The notes below the pieces were generated by a model that was not told where the DNA came from, made no database searches, and saw only the letters and a list, made by a program, of their open reading frames with translations. DNA of 64,000 nucleotides from Nymphalis io (taxonomy: Eukaryota > Arthropoda > Insecta > Lepidoptera > Nymphalidae): contig NC_065906.1 of NCBI RefSeq assembly GCF_905147045.1, positions 8,990,001 through 9,054,000 on the forward strand, in the 5' to 3' direction. Below, piece by piece: positions 47,319 through 61,200 of this stretch (positions are counted from its first letter, which is position 1; the number at the start of each line of letters is the position of its first letter). A program made the translations under genes and the position numbers.

Positions 47319-48826
47319 TTTCCCACGAGTAGCTATAAAGAAAGGTATTTGGTACAGATTATTTAAACAGTAATAAAAGATTTAGGATTATATTAAATTG
47401 TTTACGTTACTCGATTACGTAAGTTACTTTTCGATATTTATCTAATACATTGTTATAATGTAAAAGAATAAAGTATCGGTTTAAATGTCCCGATGTTGTG
47501 TTAAAGTTTTTTTCTCCTTTGAAAAGGTTTGAACTTAATTCCACCACTCCAATCAAGTTGATGGATACACATGTGGCAGATTTTTATCCGATCATCTTGA
47601 GCCATCTTGGTTCTTATTATGTAAATTGGTATATATCAACTAATTTAGATGATTCGAAAACGTGTTAGTACATGAATAACAAATATTCGAATCATTATTG
47701 CAATCGATTTAATACAATCGGTATGTCAGTGTGCTGCGCATTGTACGCACACGACAAAAGCACATATTATTGTTATTTTATTACAACGTGTTTAAACAAA
47801 CAGTACCGGTGAATAACTGACACGTTAATAGATTATGGTGGAATTATTGACGTCTACTTCCTGTATAATTGCCTGCCACACGTGCCTGGTACTGAATGGG
47901 CGTACAATGTATAAATTACCGGTAACCACGAACTACAATTACGCTATCAAAGAATAAACAACTACTGCGTCGTGTTTATGTAAATTATAGCAGTAAGCGT
48001 CGGTTATAAATTAACATCAATATGTAAAATTTTAATAAGTAGAAACAGTCTATAAATATCGAGTGCTGGACAAAGAGGACTTTACTTTTTTCTTTAGAAA
48101 GTAAAATGTAGACAAATTTATCACTAAAAATACCTCTATGAATATTCTTTTTTTCGTTAGAAACTATCAGAAATGTGCTTAATGTGGTATTCTTGTCAAC
48201 AAAAACCCTTGCGATGGCCGTTTTTAACACGGATGGGTGGCTACGAGGTCGTTCCGAAATAACGCAACTGTATTTCTGGGGTGTGTGTGTGTTACCTCAT
48301 CATATCCAGTAATGACCTGGATTAAGTAACGAAAATAGTATTTAATTTCAAGGCGGGTAAGAAAACGGTTAAAGATCCACTTAATTTAGATTTGATAGAT
48401 CAATTAATTTAATGGCTGAGTGGATAAAGATGTATGTAGATCCTAACCGTAAGTCGCGAGATAAAATGCGAACCACTACCGAATCTTACATTAGGTAAGA
48501 AGGTAACAGGTGTCCAGTGCTAATAAGAAAACATTATCAGCATGTGTCGACTGAAATTTTGACTCATGAATTATCATTATAGTGAAATATGATCGATTTT
48601 TGACAGTCGAGAAAGTCTTTGTTACATATGGAACACTAATGAGCTATATATGGGTTTGGTATTGACGTTTTACTTTACTAATAATAAAACCATTATAATC
48701 TGATCATTGTCCAGCAGCCTATACAGCATTTTAACATCCTTCGTAGGTCTGTAAATTATTTTTAGGTATTGACATCCGAATTTAATATGCGATTCCCGAG
48801 GCAAGTAACAATCAAATGTACATACA

Positions 48827-49125
48827 GCCGAGATGGCCTAGAGGTAAGAACGCGTGAATCTTAACCGATGATCGTGGGTTCAAACCCGGGCAAGCACCAC
48901 TGAATTTTCATATGCTTAATTTGTGATTATAATTCATCTCGTGCTTGACGGTGAAGGAAAACATCGTGAGGAAACCTGCATGTGTCTAATTTCACTGAAA
49001 TTCTGCCACATGTGTATTCCACCAACCCGCATTGGAGCAGCGTGGTGGAATAAGCTCCAAACTTTCTCCTCAAAAAGAGGTGCGGAGGCCTTTAGCCCAG
49101 CAGTGGGTCATTCACAGGCTGTTAC
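48827..49125 (+). mobile_element. tRNA-derived SINE, family B, full length
   Basis: Head GCCGAGATGGCCTAGAGGTA, B-box GTGGGTTCAAACCCGGGC, body TGCCACATGTGTATTCCACC, end CAGCAGTGGGTCATTCACAG. One of the two best copies in the window. Confidence 0.88.
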
Positions 49126-51009
49126 GGTACATACAGTAAAAATCAAACAAAGCTATCAGTTGCCGATACTTACAAATATTTCAAATAAAACTTATATTTT
49201 GAATTAGAAAGAAATAAATATTTTGCATCGAAACATAAATCGATCACAACACTTTTAGAAATTCGATAAAACGTGACCGAAATTAAATATGTCTTCGAGA
49301 ACCCAATGTAATTCGGTTTTGGCAAACAATTTGCTTTGAAAACGTCACCTCTTAACGCTTCTGCGTATTAATCTTTGTCCACCGCACGACTTAAATGACG
49401 TCGACGAAATAAAGCCGGCCAACGTGCCCAGCGGCTTACGGACATTCTAACACGAGATATTTTAAATTGGTACATCATTTTACCGCCTCATTTTCATGCC
49501 ACATAATTGTGTCACGTCCACTTATCCACTACTCTAGGCCCTGGTTTTAATGAGGCTGGCGTCAAAGAGAAAGTCAGTTTGGTTGGTAAAAGGAAATACG
49601 AATAAAACATGGTGTTTACTTGAGGGTCTAAGGTACAGTTTAATGAGAATTTAATGTTTATGGTAATATATTTCCGCGCCTTTCATCTATAGATACGTAC
49701 AACCAACTTTACCACCTCCGTTTCACTGAATTAAATATATTCAGAAATATTAATCCTGTGACATATTTGACGGCTATTATTTACTATGTAAGTGAAAAGA
49801 TAAAAATAAAAGGATTACCACGAATTACGAGAGTTAACCATGAGATAGAAGATTTTTTTATTTTTGAATTAAACGTAAGTAAGTTTTTGGGCATGTCTCA
49901 TAAAATTAGAAAATATCATTATATATAATATTACTACTTTTGACGTGACAATCTAGTATTTATTTTTTCCATAAATTGAAACATAAGAAGCAGTTCATGC
50001 GACACTAAAGTTTACCATCAATTTGTTTTTATTTCATTTGTCTTCAGTTCACTTCGTTAGTTCCAAGTTTCAACGCTAATATGGTTAACCTTTCTTATTC
50101 AATCAGACCGATGCTGCATAATCCGTCTGCTTGTTATCTCCCTACAAGTAAACTACTAATTCAATCTGTATGAAATTAAAAAAAAAATCTGTGGCCTTGA
50201 GCATATTTTTGGAAAATTCGGAATCTACAGAAAAAATAAAATTGACGCTGACATAATCGTGGGGAACAGTTAGGCAATTCCTAAAAATATTTGCTTAAAA
50301 AAATAACAATCTATATCCGAAGTCCACTCGCACGGTGCATTTGGAAGACTTACTTAATGTTCGTCAATATTTATTCGACACGTTCTTAGCCGATAGTTAA
50401 TAGCTGAAGTGGAAGCTTGCGCTCGAATATTGTGTAACCTAATCAATTAAACCCTGTTTACTCAGACACAATGAAGGCTTATCACAAGCGTCATCCAGCC
50501 TCCAGCGAAGGAGATTACGCTGCGACACGGCCATAATTCACTTTGACGCCTTGTATATGCTTGCAGATCAAATTATGAGACAACCTAGGGCGATGTTATA
50601 GTTAAATAGGTTTCAAATATTATTACCATCAAGTAAAAATAAGTATATTATAATGTATCATGTACTAGTGTAGGCTATTCTGCATACAATTGTTAATTTG
50701 TTTTCTTCATAATGTACATAATTAAAAAAAAAACCTTGTAATATCCTATTCCTTCTGCTCTAAAGTATGAGGCGTGTATTCAACACGTGACAGATGCGAG
50801 TTCCACACGATGCTTTCCTACACCGCAAACTACAGATGAATTATAAATTTATTTTATTTATATTAACACAAATAACAGCCGAACTGGCCCAATGAATGAA
50901 ACACATGAGTCTTAATCGAAGATTGTCTCGGCGTGCACCAATGATTTTTTATATTTTATTAGCAAAAAAAATAATAATACAGTAGTAACATAGTTGAAAT
51001 GTAACTGGC

Positions 51010-51142
51010 TTTACTTATAGTTTAGCGGCTGATTAGTTAAGTAATGATTTCTCTCTTTCTGTCACTATAGATTTGACATTCTAAAGAAGAAGACACAGGA
51101 TCGTTTAATTAACGTTTATTAGTAAGGCCTAACAACATTGTT
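51010..51142 (+). repeat. Short dispersed repeat, family G copy 2
   Basis: TTTAGCGGCTGATTAGTTAA, then TTTGACATTCTAAAGAAGAAG and GACACAGGATCGTTTAATTA. Same block order as 55553-55700. Confidence 0.6.
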
Positions 51143-52242
51143 TAAAGAAAACTTTTTACATTATTCATTTCTTATACAGTACACAACTTTGGAATGAGTC
51201 TCCAGGTGGATACTATTTACAATGGAGGGCCGAATACAAAAGGGATTTTTTATATAACAATTTTTTTCGGTAAAGAAAAATGTTGGGAATTTCTCGCCTG
51301 TCGTGGAATAATAAGAGCTTCCTGGGACGCGCACTGAATAACGATTCTTTAGTAAATACTTTTTTATTAAAATGTATCTGAAATTGGGTTAAAGGAAATC
51401 TTTTATAATAACTTTTTTATTCAAAATTATTATTTATGAAGTTAAAGAAATTACAAATATAATAAAGTAAGTGCTTCATGTTTTAATAAAAATGATATAA
51501 TGAATATAGGATATGTTCTTCTTGAGGGCTTGCTTATATCTTTTATCAAAATCGTTTTTGTGGTTTAGCCACGCATACAGACAAATGGACAGACAGACAT
51601 ACAAAGTTACTTTAGCATTTTTTAATATTAACATAAAAATATACATAACTATATACAAAATTCCAAACATGAAACCTTCATAGCGACTTGATAACGTCTG
51701 ACATAAAATTGTCAAACATCAAAGTGACGTTATAAATTTTCAACGCGATTCAGTACTAGAGGAAAAAGCAATATGTTATATATATCATTTATATATAAGA
51801 AAATAAATTGTTTCAGGTATACTAAGTCAATAGACGACTTTTTTATTTCAAATCACAAAACTTTTATTTCCTTTTGTTCTTGGTTCCTGCAAAGTAGAAT
51901 AGTGCTATCTCATTTCAACCAGCCAATGTTACGGTTTTAGTGAATGGTCCAGTGAGATTACTTAGGCACAAAAGGCATAACTTCTTAGATAACATGCTTA
52001 GCAGATCAATAGCAGTGTTACTGTGTAAGATATATCATTGCTAGTAGTGCGCTATCATTTGAATACTTTTATTAAGCTTTGTAAATTATATTATTTAAAA
52101 AACAAACCTAAATCTTAAAAATGGACAGCCCTAAATCTTAATAATGAAACTTAAAAGGAACCTCATATTATAAACTTATACACAGAAGTTTTTCCTTAAA
52201 ATATTCTGTATATTGCTCTGTTTGTATAACATTTCATTTTAG

Positions 52243-55200
52243 CCTGTTGCGATTCTATAACAAACCCACAATCATCAATATTGATTCAACTGGACGTAAA
52301 GCTGTACTCAAGAATTACCACATTCCTTTCGATACAAACGGAGATATCCGAAGAAATTACTGCAGTGATACGAAGAAGAAAGCACCAGTTAACTTACATG
52401 GTTCAAAATCTTATAAAGTTGGTGAAAAAAGACGTTACTCCCCATTTCATTACAAGGGTCAGGTAAATGATTAATAATATTTTTATTTAAAGAAGAAAAA
52501 AAAACAGTTAATAAATATATACATCATGATTGTAAAAATATATGAACTGTATATCTTCAACTTGGAAGCAGTGATCGCCCAGTGGTTAGAAGACGTGAAT
52601 CTTAAATTCTAACCCATGATTCCGAGTTCAAGCCCGGACAAGCACCATTGAATTTTTATGTGCTTAAGTTGTGTTTATAATTCATCTCGTACTCAATGAT
52701 TAAGGAAAACGTCGTGAGCAAACCCGCATGTATAGCAGAATGGTGGAGTAAGCTTCGAACCTTCTCCCCTAAAAATGACTTGGCCCAGATGGGGGACATT
52801 TATAGTCTGTTACTTACTTTACTTTATATCATACGTCTATTAAGCCAAATCGGTAGGTCTCGTTCGTTATAAATTTCTAAACTATATTTAGAATTGGAAT
52901 CAAAACACAACGATCAAGCCATTAATGAATGTTAATACAAACATTTTCGCCTCGACGATTTGAATAATCCCCGTAGTCGGCGAACGAGAATATGCTCAGG
53001 AGATAAAAATAAGAATAGAGTCGGATAAAATGGAAAACGAAGAAATATGGAGCTCCAGTTCGAGCTCGAGTGGCTTGAGCGCCGCTACGTATTTCGGAGA
53101 AATTCTCGATTGAAAAATACTGCTTTTGTACGTTGAAAGGAAATCAACGAATTGTAGAGGCAAAGATTTGTAATATCACTTTTGAATTTTTATTTGTGTT
53201 TGAATGGTTCGAACAAATTAAACTGAACTGGAGGTTCAAAATCGAGCAAGCACCATTGAATTTTCATGAACTTAGTTTGTGTTTCTAATACATCTCGTAC
53301 GGTCAACCGATTATAGTGAGGTTAATGGGTCCAAATAAAGTCTGTCACACGTGGATCCACGAGACCATAATGGAGTAGCGTGGTGAAATAGGATCCAAAC
53401 CTTCTCAAAATAAAGTGCATGCCTTGATCCAGCTATGGGATATTTAAATTTAGTTAATGTTACTAAGAACTGTTATGAACTGTACATATGTACATAAGTC
53501 GATCGTTGAATACTGCTTAAGAATGGAGCTCTTCATATAAAGTGCTTAGCGCAAGAAATAATTTAATTGAAATTACATTCGAAATTTGAATTTACTATAT
53601 GTTTACACACAGGGATGCGTTGTCTCCCTAAACTTGTTTGTGATAATAGTATACACGCAGACGACAATAATTCAAATATTTTACTTGACGAACCGGTTGG
53701 CGTGGTTGGTAGATACCTGCCTTTCACGCCGAAGGTTGTGGGTTCGATTCCCACCCAGGACAGACATTTGTGTGCATGAACATATCTATTTGTGTTGTGT
53801 CTGGGTGTTATTATCTATATAAGTATGTATTTACAAAAGAAAAGTAGTATATGTAGTATATCAGTTGTCTGGTTTCCATAGTACAAGCTCTGCTTACTTT
53901 GGGATCAGATGGCCGTGTGTGAATATTGTCCCAGGATATTATTATTAAAAAATAGCGCGTGTTATATTATATCCAACATATAATAGTTGTTTTCTCTCGT
54001 ACTGTTAACGATGGCATCAACAAATATAAATAGCGATTATACTATCTGACGTTTTTATATCCATTTCTCGCAACTTCTAGCTTTATTGCACTTGAGCAAC
54101 ATTTCCATTATAATAAATCGCATGTGCCGTTAAAATGATTGTATTTATGAATATAAATACGAGTATATCATAAAACCATAACATTTCTAGGAATTTAAAT
54201 TTATTACTATAAAATTTTAAGTATATTATATACATATTTGCTTTTTCATATTATATATAATATACCCAATTGCGTAATAAAATCTGGCAATATTTGAACT
54301 GAAAAAAGACTAGTAGAAAAATAAATTCAGTTCAAAAATATAATAATACATTTAAATAGTAAAGTTAAAGAAAAGCTTTAAAAAACGTTAAAGTCGAAGA
54401 AAATACCTAAGTACGGATTGAGAAAATGTAGTATTACGTAGTAGCAGAAAGCACTATGCAGTAAACTGTTGGAAGGGATCCGAGTGCACAGCACTGTGTA
54501 ATCCGGACAACTGGAAAGCAATACCAGCTCAGCGGGAACGAAGGAAAGAAAAATAATTAAACTGAGCTCAGAGTACCTTTCCGAAACAGAAGGCGTGTGG
54601 CTGTTGTACCTACTTGTAGTTGTTGTTTATATATTACCGACTGACTCGTTGGTCTAGTGGCTTGATGTAAGGCCGGAGACCCGGAGGTCCTGGGTTCAAT
54701 TCCCAGGTCGGGCCAATAAAAAGTTATTGGATTTTTCTTTCAGAAAATTCTCAGTAGCAGCCCGGAGTCTGGAAGTTGGTAGTGTATACACTCCTGTGCC
54801 TCGGAAAGCACGTAAAACCGTTGGTCTTGCGTCTGAACTCTTTTCGGTCGTGTCGGATTGCCGTCCCATCGGATTATAAGAGTTAGAGAATAGAGAGTGT
54901 ACCTGTGTTTACAAGTGTGTGCCACTTGTGCACTATAATATCTCCCGCATAGTTGGCTAATCTCTCTTGAGATCGGCCGCCGGGGCTGAAATCGGTCTGG
55001 AGGACATTATCATGAAAATTGGCATATATATATTTTAATTGTGGTTTCTATATTTTGCCACTAGATCGCACTGCAACACATCAACTTCTATACAGTTCGA
55101 TCACCATTGCAATTGGTATTATATAAAAGCTCCTGTTTCCTTAAGTATGTGAAAAGGCTATTTATCTCGTAGTACTAAAACATTTAGCAATCAAAAGAAG

Positions 55201-58200
55201 ATCTACCTTAAACAATATTTAAGCATTCGGATGAATTTGATGCATTTTTAATATTACAACTTTTTGAAATAAAATTGCGAGTTCTTAATTTGAATAAAAG
55301 GTCAGATTGTGCGAGCGTGTGTACCAATTGTTTAACGCGGGCTTCACCTTGAACTAACCCTGTTCCAATCCAATTACGTAAGAAATTGGAGTAAGCTCAC
55401 CCATCTCACTAATGGACGACGGGACGAGATTGGGAAGTCGCTATCAACATTAGACCCAATCTTAGAAATTATCACAACGTTCCCATAAAATAACATTCAC
55501 GATCACGCTATATATACATATTCATATATAGGTCTAAGCATTAATGGAGCATTACTTATAAACGTCGCTTAGCGGCTGTTTAGTTAAATTGATTTCTGTC
55601 TACTTTTTCTCTCATCATTGATTTGACATTCGAAAGAAGAAGACACAGCATTGTTTAACTAATCACCCACTAAACACTGCTTTTATATAAGGCCATAAAA
55701 GTACAATCATTCTTTAGCTTATTTGGAATTAATATATTGGAGGCGCATTGGCGATTTAAGGGATGGTTAATATTTCTGGTAGTAACCGCTTACCTGCCTA
55801 CCTATAAAAAAATCTCAAGCCGATATCACTCAATACTGTATAATAATATTGCTGTATTTTATTATATTGCTGTGCTCTGATTTGAAGGTTGTGCCCAATG
55901 TTATGTAATGCGCCCACCTGATCCGACATTTATAGATCATGGGTTTTTGTGCGAATGAAAAATACATTTGCAATAATGTAATTCAAATAATAAAATAATT
56001 CTCAGAAGAACTTCAAAGTTAACCTAACCCATAAACATTGTCGCAGTAAGTTCCCTCCGCGTACAAACATTAGTCACCTCGAGACGAAAACTATTTATCT
56101 TTTTTTAGAAAACGTAGTAGTTTTAAAGTAAAATATGAATTGTTCTACTAGTTGAGAGAGTCTCGATATTTCAGCTCGGACGTTGGCCGTTTAATCCGGG
56201 ATTAAGGCGATTCCGATGGAACGGTTTCAACGATTTGTAAACGGTTTCGCTGTTCACGTTTAATGGTAGTGTTTGTATGATGGGATTTAATTTGTGCATT
56301 AATTGTCATATGCAAATAATTTTATGATTTAATAAATATGAGTCCATCTGGCATAGTCGATTTAAACTTATGATCGTTAGAGCAGAAAAATATCGTGTTT
56401 AAGTTAGCATGATTCGAATGAAATATTGCTACGAGTATATTCATCAAACCGCAGCGGCGTGATGGAATCAGTTCCAAGTTCTTATTAGAGCCACTGCTTG
56501 GGGGTGAGACGTTACTTTACTATAATACAATACATATTTGGAGATTTAATTTGATTAGGTTTCGATTTATCAAGCGTCAAACTCCATAATATGCAAAAAC
56601 ACTTACAATATGTAAATTTATTTAAATAAGTTTAACTTATCCGAGACGTTTTAACATTTTCACTAAAGTCTTACAAAAGATTTTGTTACCAAAGAATATT
56701 TATCCTTGTCTTAGTTGCTTCGGATATTTTGTAGAAATTAATGTTTGAAACATCACACGAAGCGATATTTTAGTCGTGAATTTTGGACGGAAAGTGTATT
56801 TTGTGAGTTGAAACTTAAATATATTCATACTACGTATTTCATAATTTTACTTATATTAGCGAAGTAATTCCGAGACGAGCTTGTATACGAAGCGCTACGA
56901 TAAATCAACTTTTAAAATGTTCATCTCAAAAGGAAAAGGCTCCTGTTCGTCCGTAGGGAATTTATTTATTTGTAGTTAAATAGAACACGTAATTTTCAAT
57001 GTAGTTTTAAACTCGATCGAGACCTTTAGCATGAAAACGCAAAATGATTATATTGATATAATGTCAACAATATTTATAATTTTTTTTTTATAATATAGGT
57101 AGGCGGACGAGCATATGGGCCATTTGATGGTAAGTGGTCACCAACGCCCTTATACATTGGCATTGTAAGAAATGTTAACCATCGCTTACATCGCGTATGC
57201 GCCACCAACCTTGGGAATTAAGATGTTATGTCTCTTGTCCCTAAATATTCTATAAAAAAAATCAGGCAACTAATCTATACTAATCTACCAATTTAATATT
57301 CACTTGAAAATTAGAGTGCGGCACCACATCGGCTGTTTTCACGATGCGTTTTACGATCTCGTACAATGTTATGACCTCGCCCTTACATAATAAATCTATC
57401 ATACCTATATAATGTTCTATGAATAATAAAAATAAAAACTTACGAAAAGAGAAAAAAAAATACAACCTTACTAAAGCGCGTACGTGATTAATAAATGTAG
57501 TGGAAATAGGATTATAAATATCTCGGCGTTTTCTTTCGTTACAACGTTTATAAAGGGGACACCTTCTAAATAATGGCTTTTAATAAGTATTCTGTAAGCG
57601 TAAAATGGAATGGAAAGGAATCATGCTGAATTAACGTAATAGGGCGATAACATGAGACGATTATATACGATCAACTGCTAAATCGAAAGCAATTTAAGCC
57701 GAATTATAGCAGCAAAATCGATTTATTGTATAATTTTTTGTACACGAATATTTGTAAAAAAAAACCACAAGCGATCCTATTCCATAATATGTGACTATAA
57801 GCCTTATCTGTGAGGAAGAACAATAATAAATTTTTTAACACTTTCACAAAATGATTATAGCATGTATTTTTACATATAATAACTAATAACATTAATGACA
57901 AACATTTTTAATTTATAAGAGATTTATTTGCTTTTTCTAGTCGAAGGCGGAGTGGGTGGTCGCTAGAGTTGATGACATACTTAACTGGGGCAGGAGAGGT
58001 TCCCTCTGGCCCCTGACTTTCGGCCTAGCGTGCTGCGCTTTAGAGATGATGCATTACGCTGGACCTAGGTAATACCTACCGATACTATTTTACTATATCA
58101 TACAATAATGCAAATTTCATTTATAAAATTTTATATTTTTTTTTTTTGTAAAAACAGTACCCAAGTACTGAGTTTTGTTTACCGTTTCTTTTTGATAAAA

Positions 58201-61200
58201 TCTACATTCGAAGCGATTTTAACTTAACATACATAAGTAAAATATAATCCTGTGAAAAGGCAATTTAAAAGTCCCCGTAAGATTCAACTTGAATAAAGTG
58301 GGAAATATAAAAGGTTTTGAGTTGATTTCATAACAAAAACAAATAAGTCACAAGAAACGACATAATTTTATAAGTATGATTGATAAATCTTTACTAGTAT
58401 TAGAAATGCAAAGGCAACTCCCTGCAAAGGCAGTAAAAAGTCTGTTGTTTTCACGGCTAAACCGACCGATTTTGATGAAATTTGGTATGAAACAAGTTTG
58501 ATACGCCAAAGAAGGTCATATGTTTTTTATACCTAACTTTCGGCCCCATCTACACCCCCCAAAACGCGTGCGAAAATTAATTTAATAATATATAAGATTA
58601 GTTTTGCCTCAATTGTCTATTTTCTCTCTGTATAATACAATACGTAATATTTCGCCGTCCTTATCCGTAATCACCTTGATTTCACGGCTACGGTAACTGA
58701 AGCGAACGATACCGAACCGAGTAAACGATATGAGATCATTATCTGAAACCGAAGCTGGCTACGACATGCAACACCTTTTCACGATCACGAGTATCATTTT
58801 TAATCTGTATTTATGTTAAAAAGCTCGACAGTTTGTATGTTTTTAACAGTAATATGAGTAACTTGCCTGTGCTATTTGAAATATACGTTTATCGAGGAAG
58901 GTAAGCTGTGTAGCTTCGCGCTACGGTCCTGAGGAATTCGCGCTAAGAATCATTAAGCAAAAACGGCACCCACTCTCGTAGCTATATTAATAATATTTCG
59001 ACCACATTGGCCTATCTCAAGAAAGATTAGTTAAGTACGGAGTACATACTATAGCTTTGCATTTAATATAATGACGTAAAACGACGCCAAAGTACTTCTG
59101 AGGTCATGCTTGGATAAAATATATTTATATTTGATAGACGAAACTAACTTTTACAATATATATTTAAAATTTAGGCCGAGGTAATGGGCCGTTACATTAT
59201 TCTGTCAACCATGAGATCCCTTATCCCTTAGGATTTACGTCCCTTTTGTGCGTAATTAAAGTCACGTTCAATTTGAAGCGAATTTAAATGGCCTAAACGA
59301 ATTCCTTAAATCTAAAGCTTAAGTGCGGAATGGATGGGGAATGGTAAGGGATGAAAAATACAACTACTTTTATCATTATTCATTTTGTAAGTCATTATGC
59401 AAGATTAATTTTAAACTACCCTCGATTCGTAATATTGATTATACCGAGAAGCGAAGAAATTAAATTATATTAAATTATTATTTTAAGTATTAAAGATACT
59501 TGGAAAATCGTAATAGAAGTTATGATACAGTGATCCATATTCGATAACCGAAAAATTGATACAATTATTTTGATTAAATTGTCACTATTTGTTTTTAATG
59601 CAAAATATTACTTGAACTAGAAAAAGATAATCCTCTATCAGTATGAAAAATAAAACTCAACTCCCTTTTCGCCAAGTTATTAACAGCAATGATTATTAAA
59701 AGGCAGATAAAAGATCAATAATGTCTCCAATCTTCCCAATCAACACATTTTCGATAATCTTTTAGAAATTCGGAAAAAGATTTTCTATAAATTACAATGA
59801 AATTACAATTATTTTTAATAAATTTGTGTCAGTAAAACTTTTAAAAGGTTTTTAACATTCGATAAAATGATATAAATTTGATCATTAAAATATCTGGTTA
59901 AAATTTGTAACACAAAAACATTATTTCTTTACATATGAATTAATATTTAATGAGAGAAATAGCAATTAATTAAGATGTATTCTAAAATTCTTAATAAATA
60001 GACAGCAAAAGGCCGGGCTGTGTGAGGCATTCTGACCTGAGTATTTCAACAAAGATGCCTGGGGTCAAGCATTTCCGCTTAATTACGTACTCGAGCGCGC
60101 AAGCCTTCGAATTAACACATTTATGTCACGACTGCATGTCAGTCTTTATTTACCTTTAGAATATATTTATTTTAACCTGATGCCCCGCTTGCGTTGCAAT
60201 GCCTTTGTTTGCGAGCTATAAACTAAATATGACTTACGAAGAAATATTAACCACAATTAAAACACCTTAAAGGGCCGAGGTACCACCGTCTTAAGAAACT
60301 ATGATATTGTGTCTCATGTGCACGTCGTTTTTTTTTATTTTTTTTTTTTTATAGAATAGGAAGGCGGACGAGCATATGGGCCACCTGATGGTAAGTGGTC
60401 ACCAACGCTCTTAGACATTGGCATTGTAAGAAATGTCAACCATCGCTTACATATCCAATGCGCCACCAACCTTGGGAACTAAGATTTTATGTCCCTTGTG
60501 CCTGTAATTACACTGGCTCACTCACCCTTCAAACCGGAACACAACAATATCAAGTATTGCTGTTTTGCGGTAGAATATCTGATGAGTGGGTGGTACCTAC
60601 CCAGACGAGCTTGCACAAAGCCCTACCACCAGTAACACTTTACACTGACTCACTCATACTTCAAATATAAACATAACAATACTAAGTTTTGCTTGGCGGT
60701 ACAATATGTGATAAATGGGCAGTGCCTACGCAGACAGGTACAAAGCCCTATCTCCAAGTAAAAAAAATGCCAATAACAACTATCAAAATTTCAAGTAAAT
60801 AGTTCTTTAGCGTTCTTCTATTAGATACGACATGGATCGCTTCGGCATGGTCTTCCGAGGGACACCGCGTCAGACTGACGTTATCATCGTCGCCGGCACC
60901 GTCACCAACAAGATGGCGCCGATTCTACGTAAGACATATGACCTGATGCCTGAGCCCCGATTCGTGGTGTCGATGGGTAGTTGCGCAAACGGCGGTGGTT
61001 ACTACCATTATACGTATTCGACTGTTCGCGGTGCTGACAGGATTATTCCGGTAATTGGTTATTGGACTTATGTTTAATATATGTATAAATAAATTTCTCA
61101 CTGCTGCACAAAGTCTTCATTTCCTTTGAGGACAAGATTTGTAGCTTATTCCATCAGGCTGCTCCAATACAGGTTAGAAGCTACACATGTAATAGAATTT

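Larger units (their letters stand above)
45521..52242. other. Spacer or PACS first intron, no firm exon
   Basis: No supported coding exon except the weak candidate at 47266-47318. It holds a family B 3' end (about 45985-46050), a family C SINE (46137-46424), a family A remnant (about 46753-46900), a family B remnant on minus (about 47510-47610), a good family B copy (48827-49125) and a family G repeat (51010-51142). The PACS first coding exon and the ND-20 transit-peptide exon should both lie here or beyond, and neither could be found. Confidence 0.6.
52463..57940. other. Large ND-20 intron with repeats
   Basis: About 5.5 kb. It holds diverged family B copies (52568-52815, 53215-53460), a family C SINE (53687-53946), a family D SINE (54640-55014), family G copy 3 (55553-55700), a weak family B remnant (about 56340-56510) and a truncated family A repeat (57075-57245). 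No other coding exon is supported on either strand. Confidence 0.65.

Noticed and set aside
48923..49207. 94-residue plus-strand ORF
   Set aside because: Reads through the body of a family B SINE.
53567..53822. ORFs resembling a small protein ending CLSRRRLWVRFPPRTD
   Set aside because: Translation of the tRNA-like head of a family C SINE.
60395..60670. 91-residue plus-strand ORF
   Set aside because: Lies entirely in a family A repeat; the same frame recurs in other copies (for example 15081-15302) and is not a gene.
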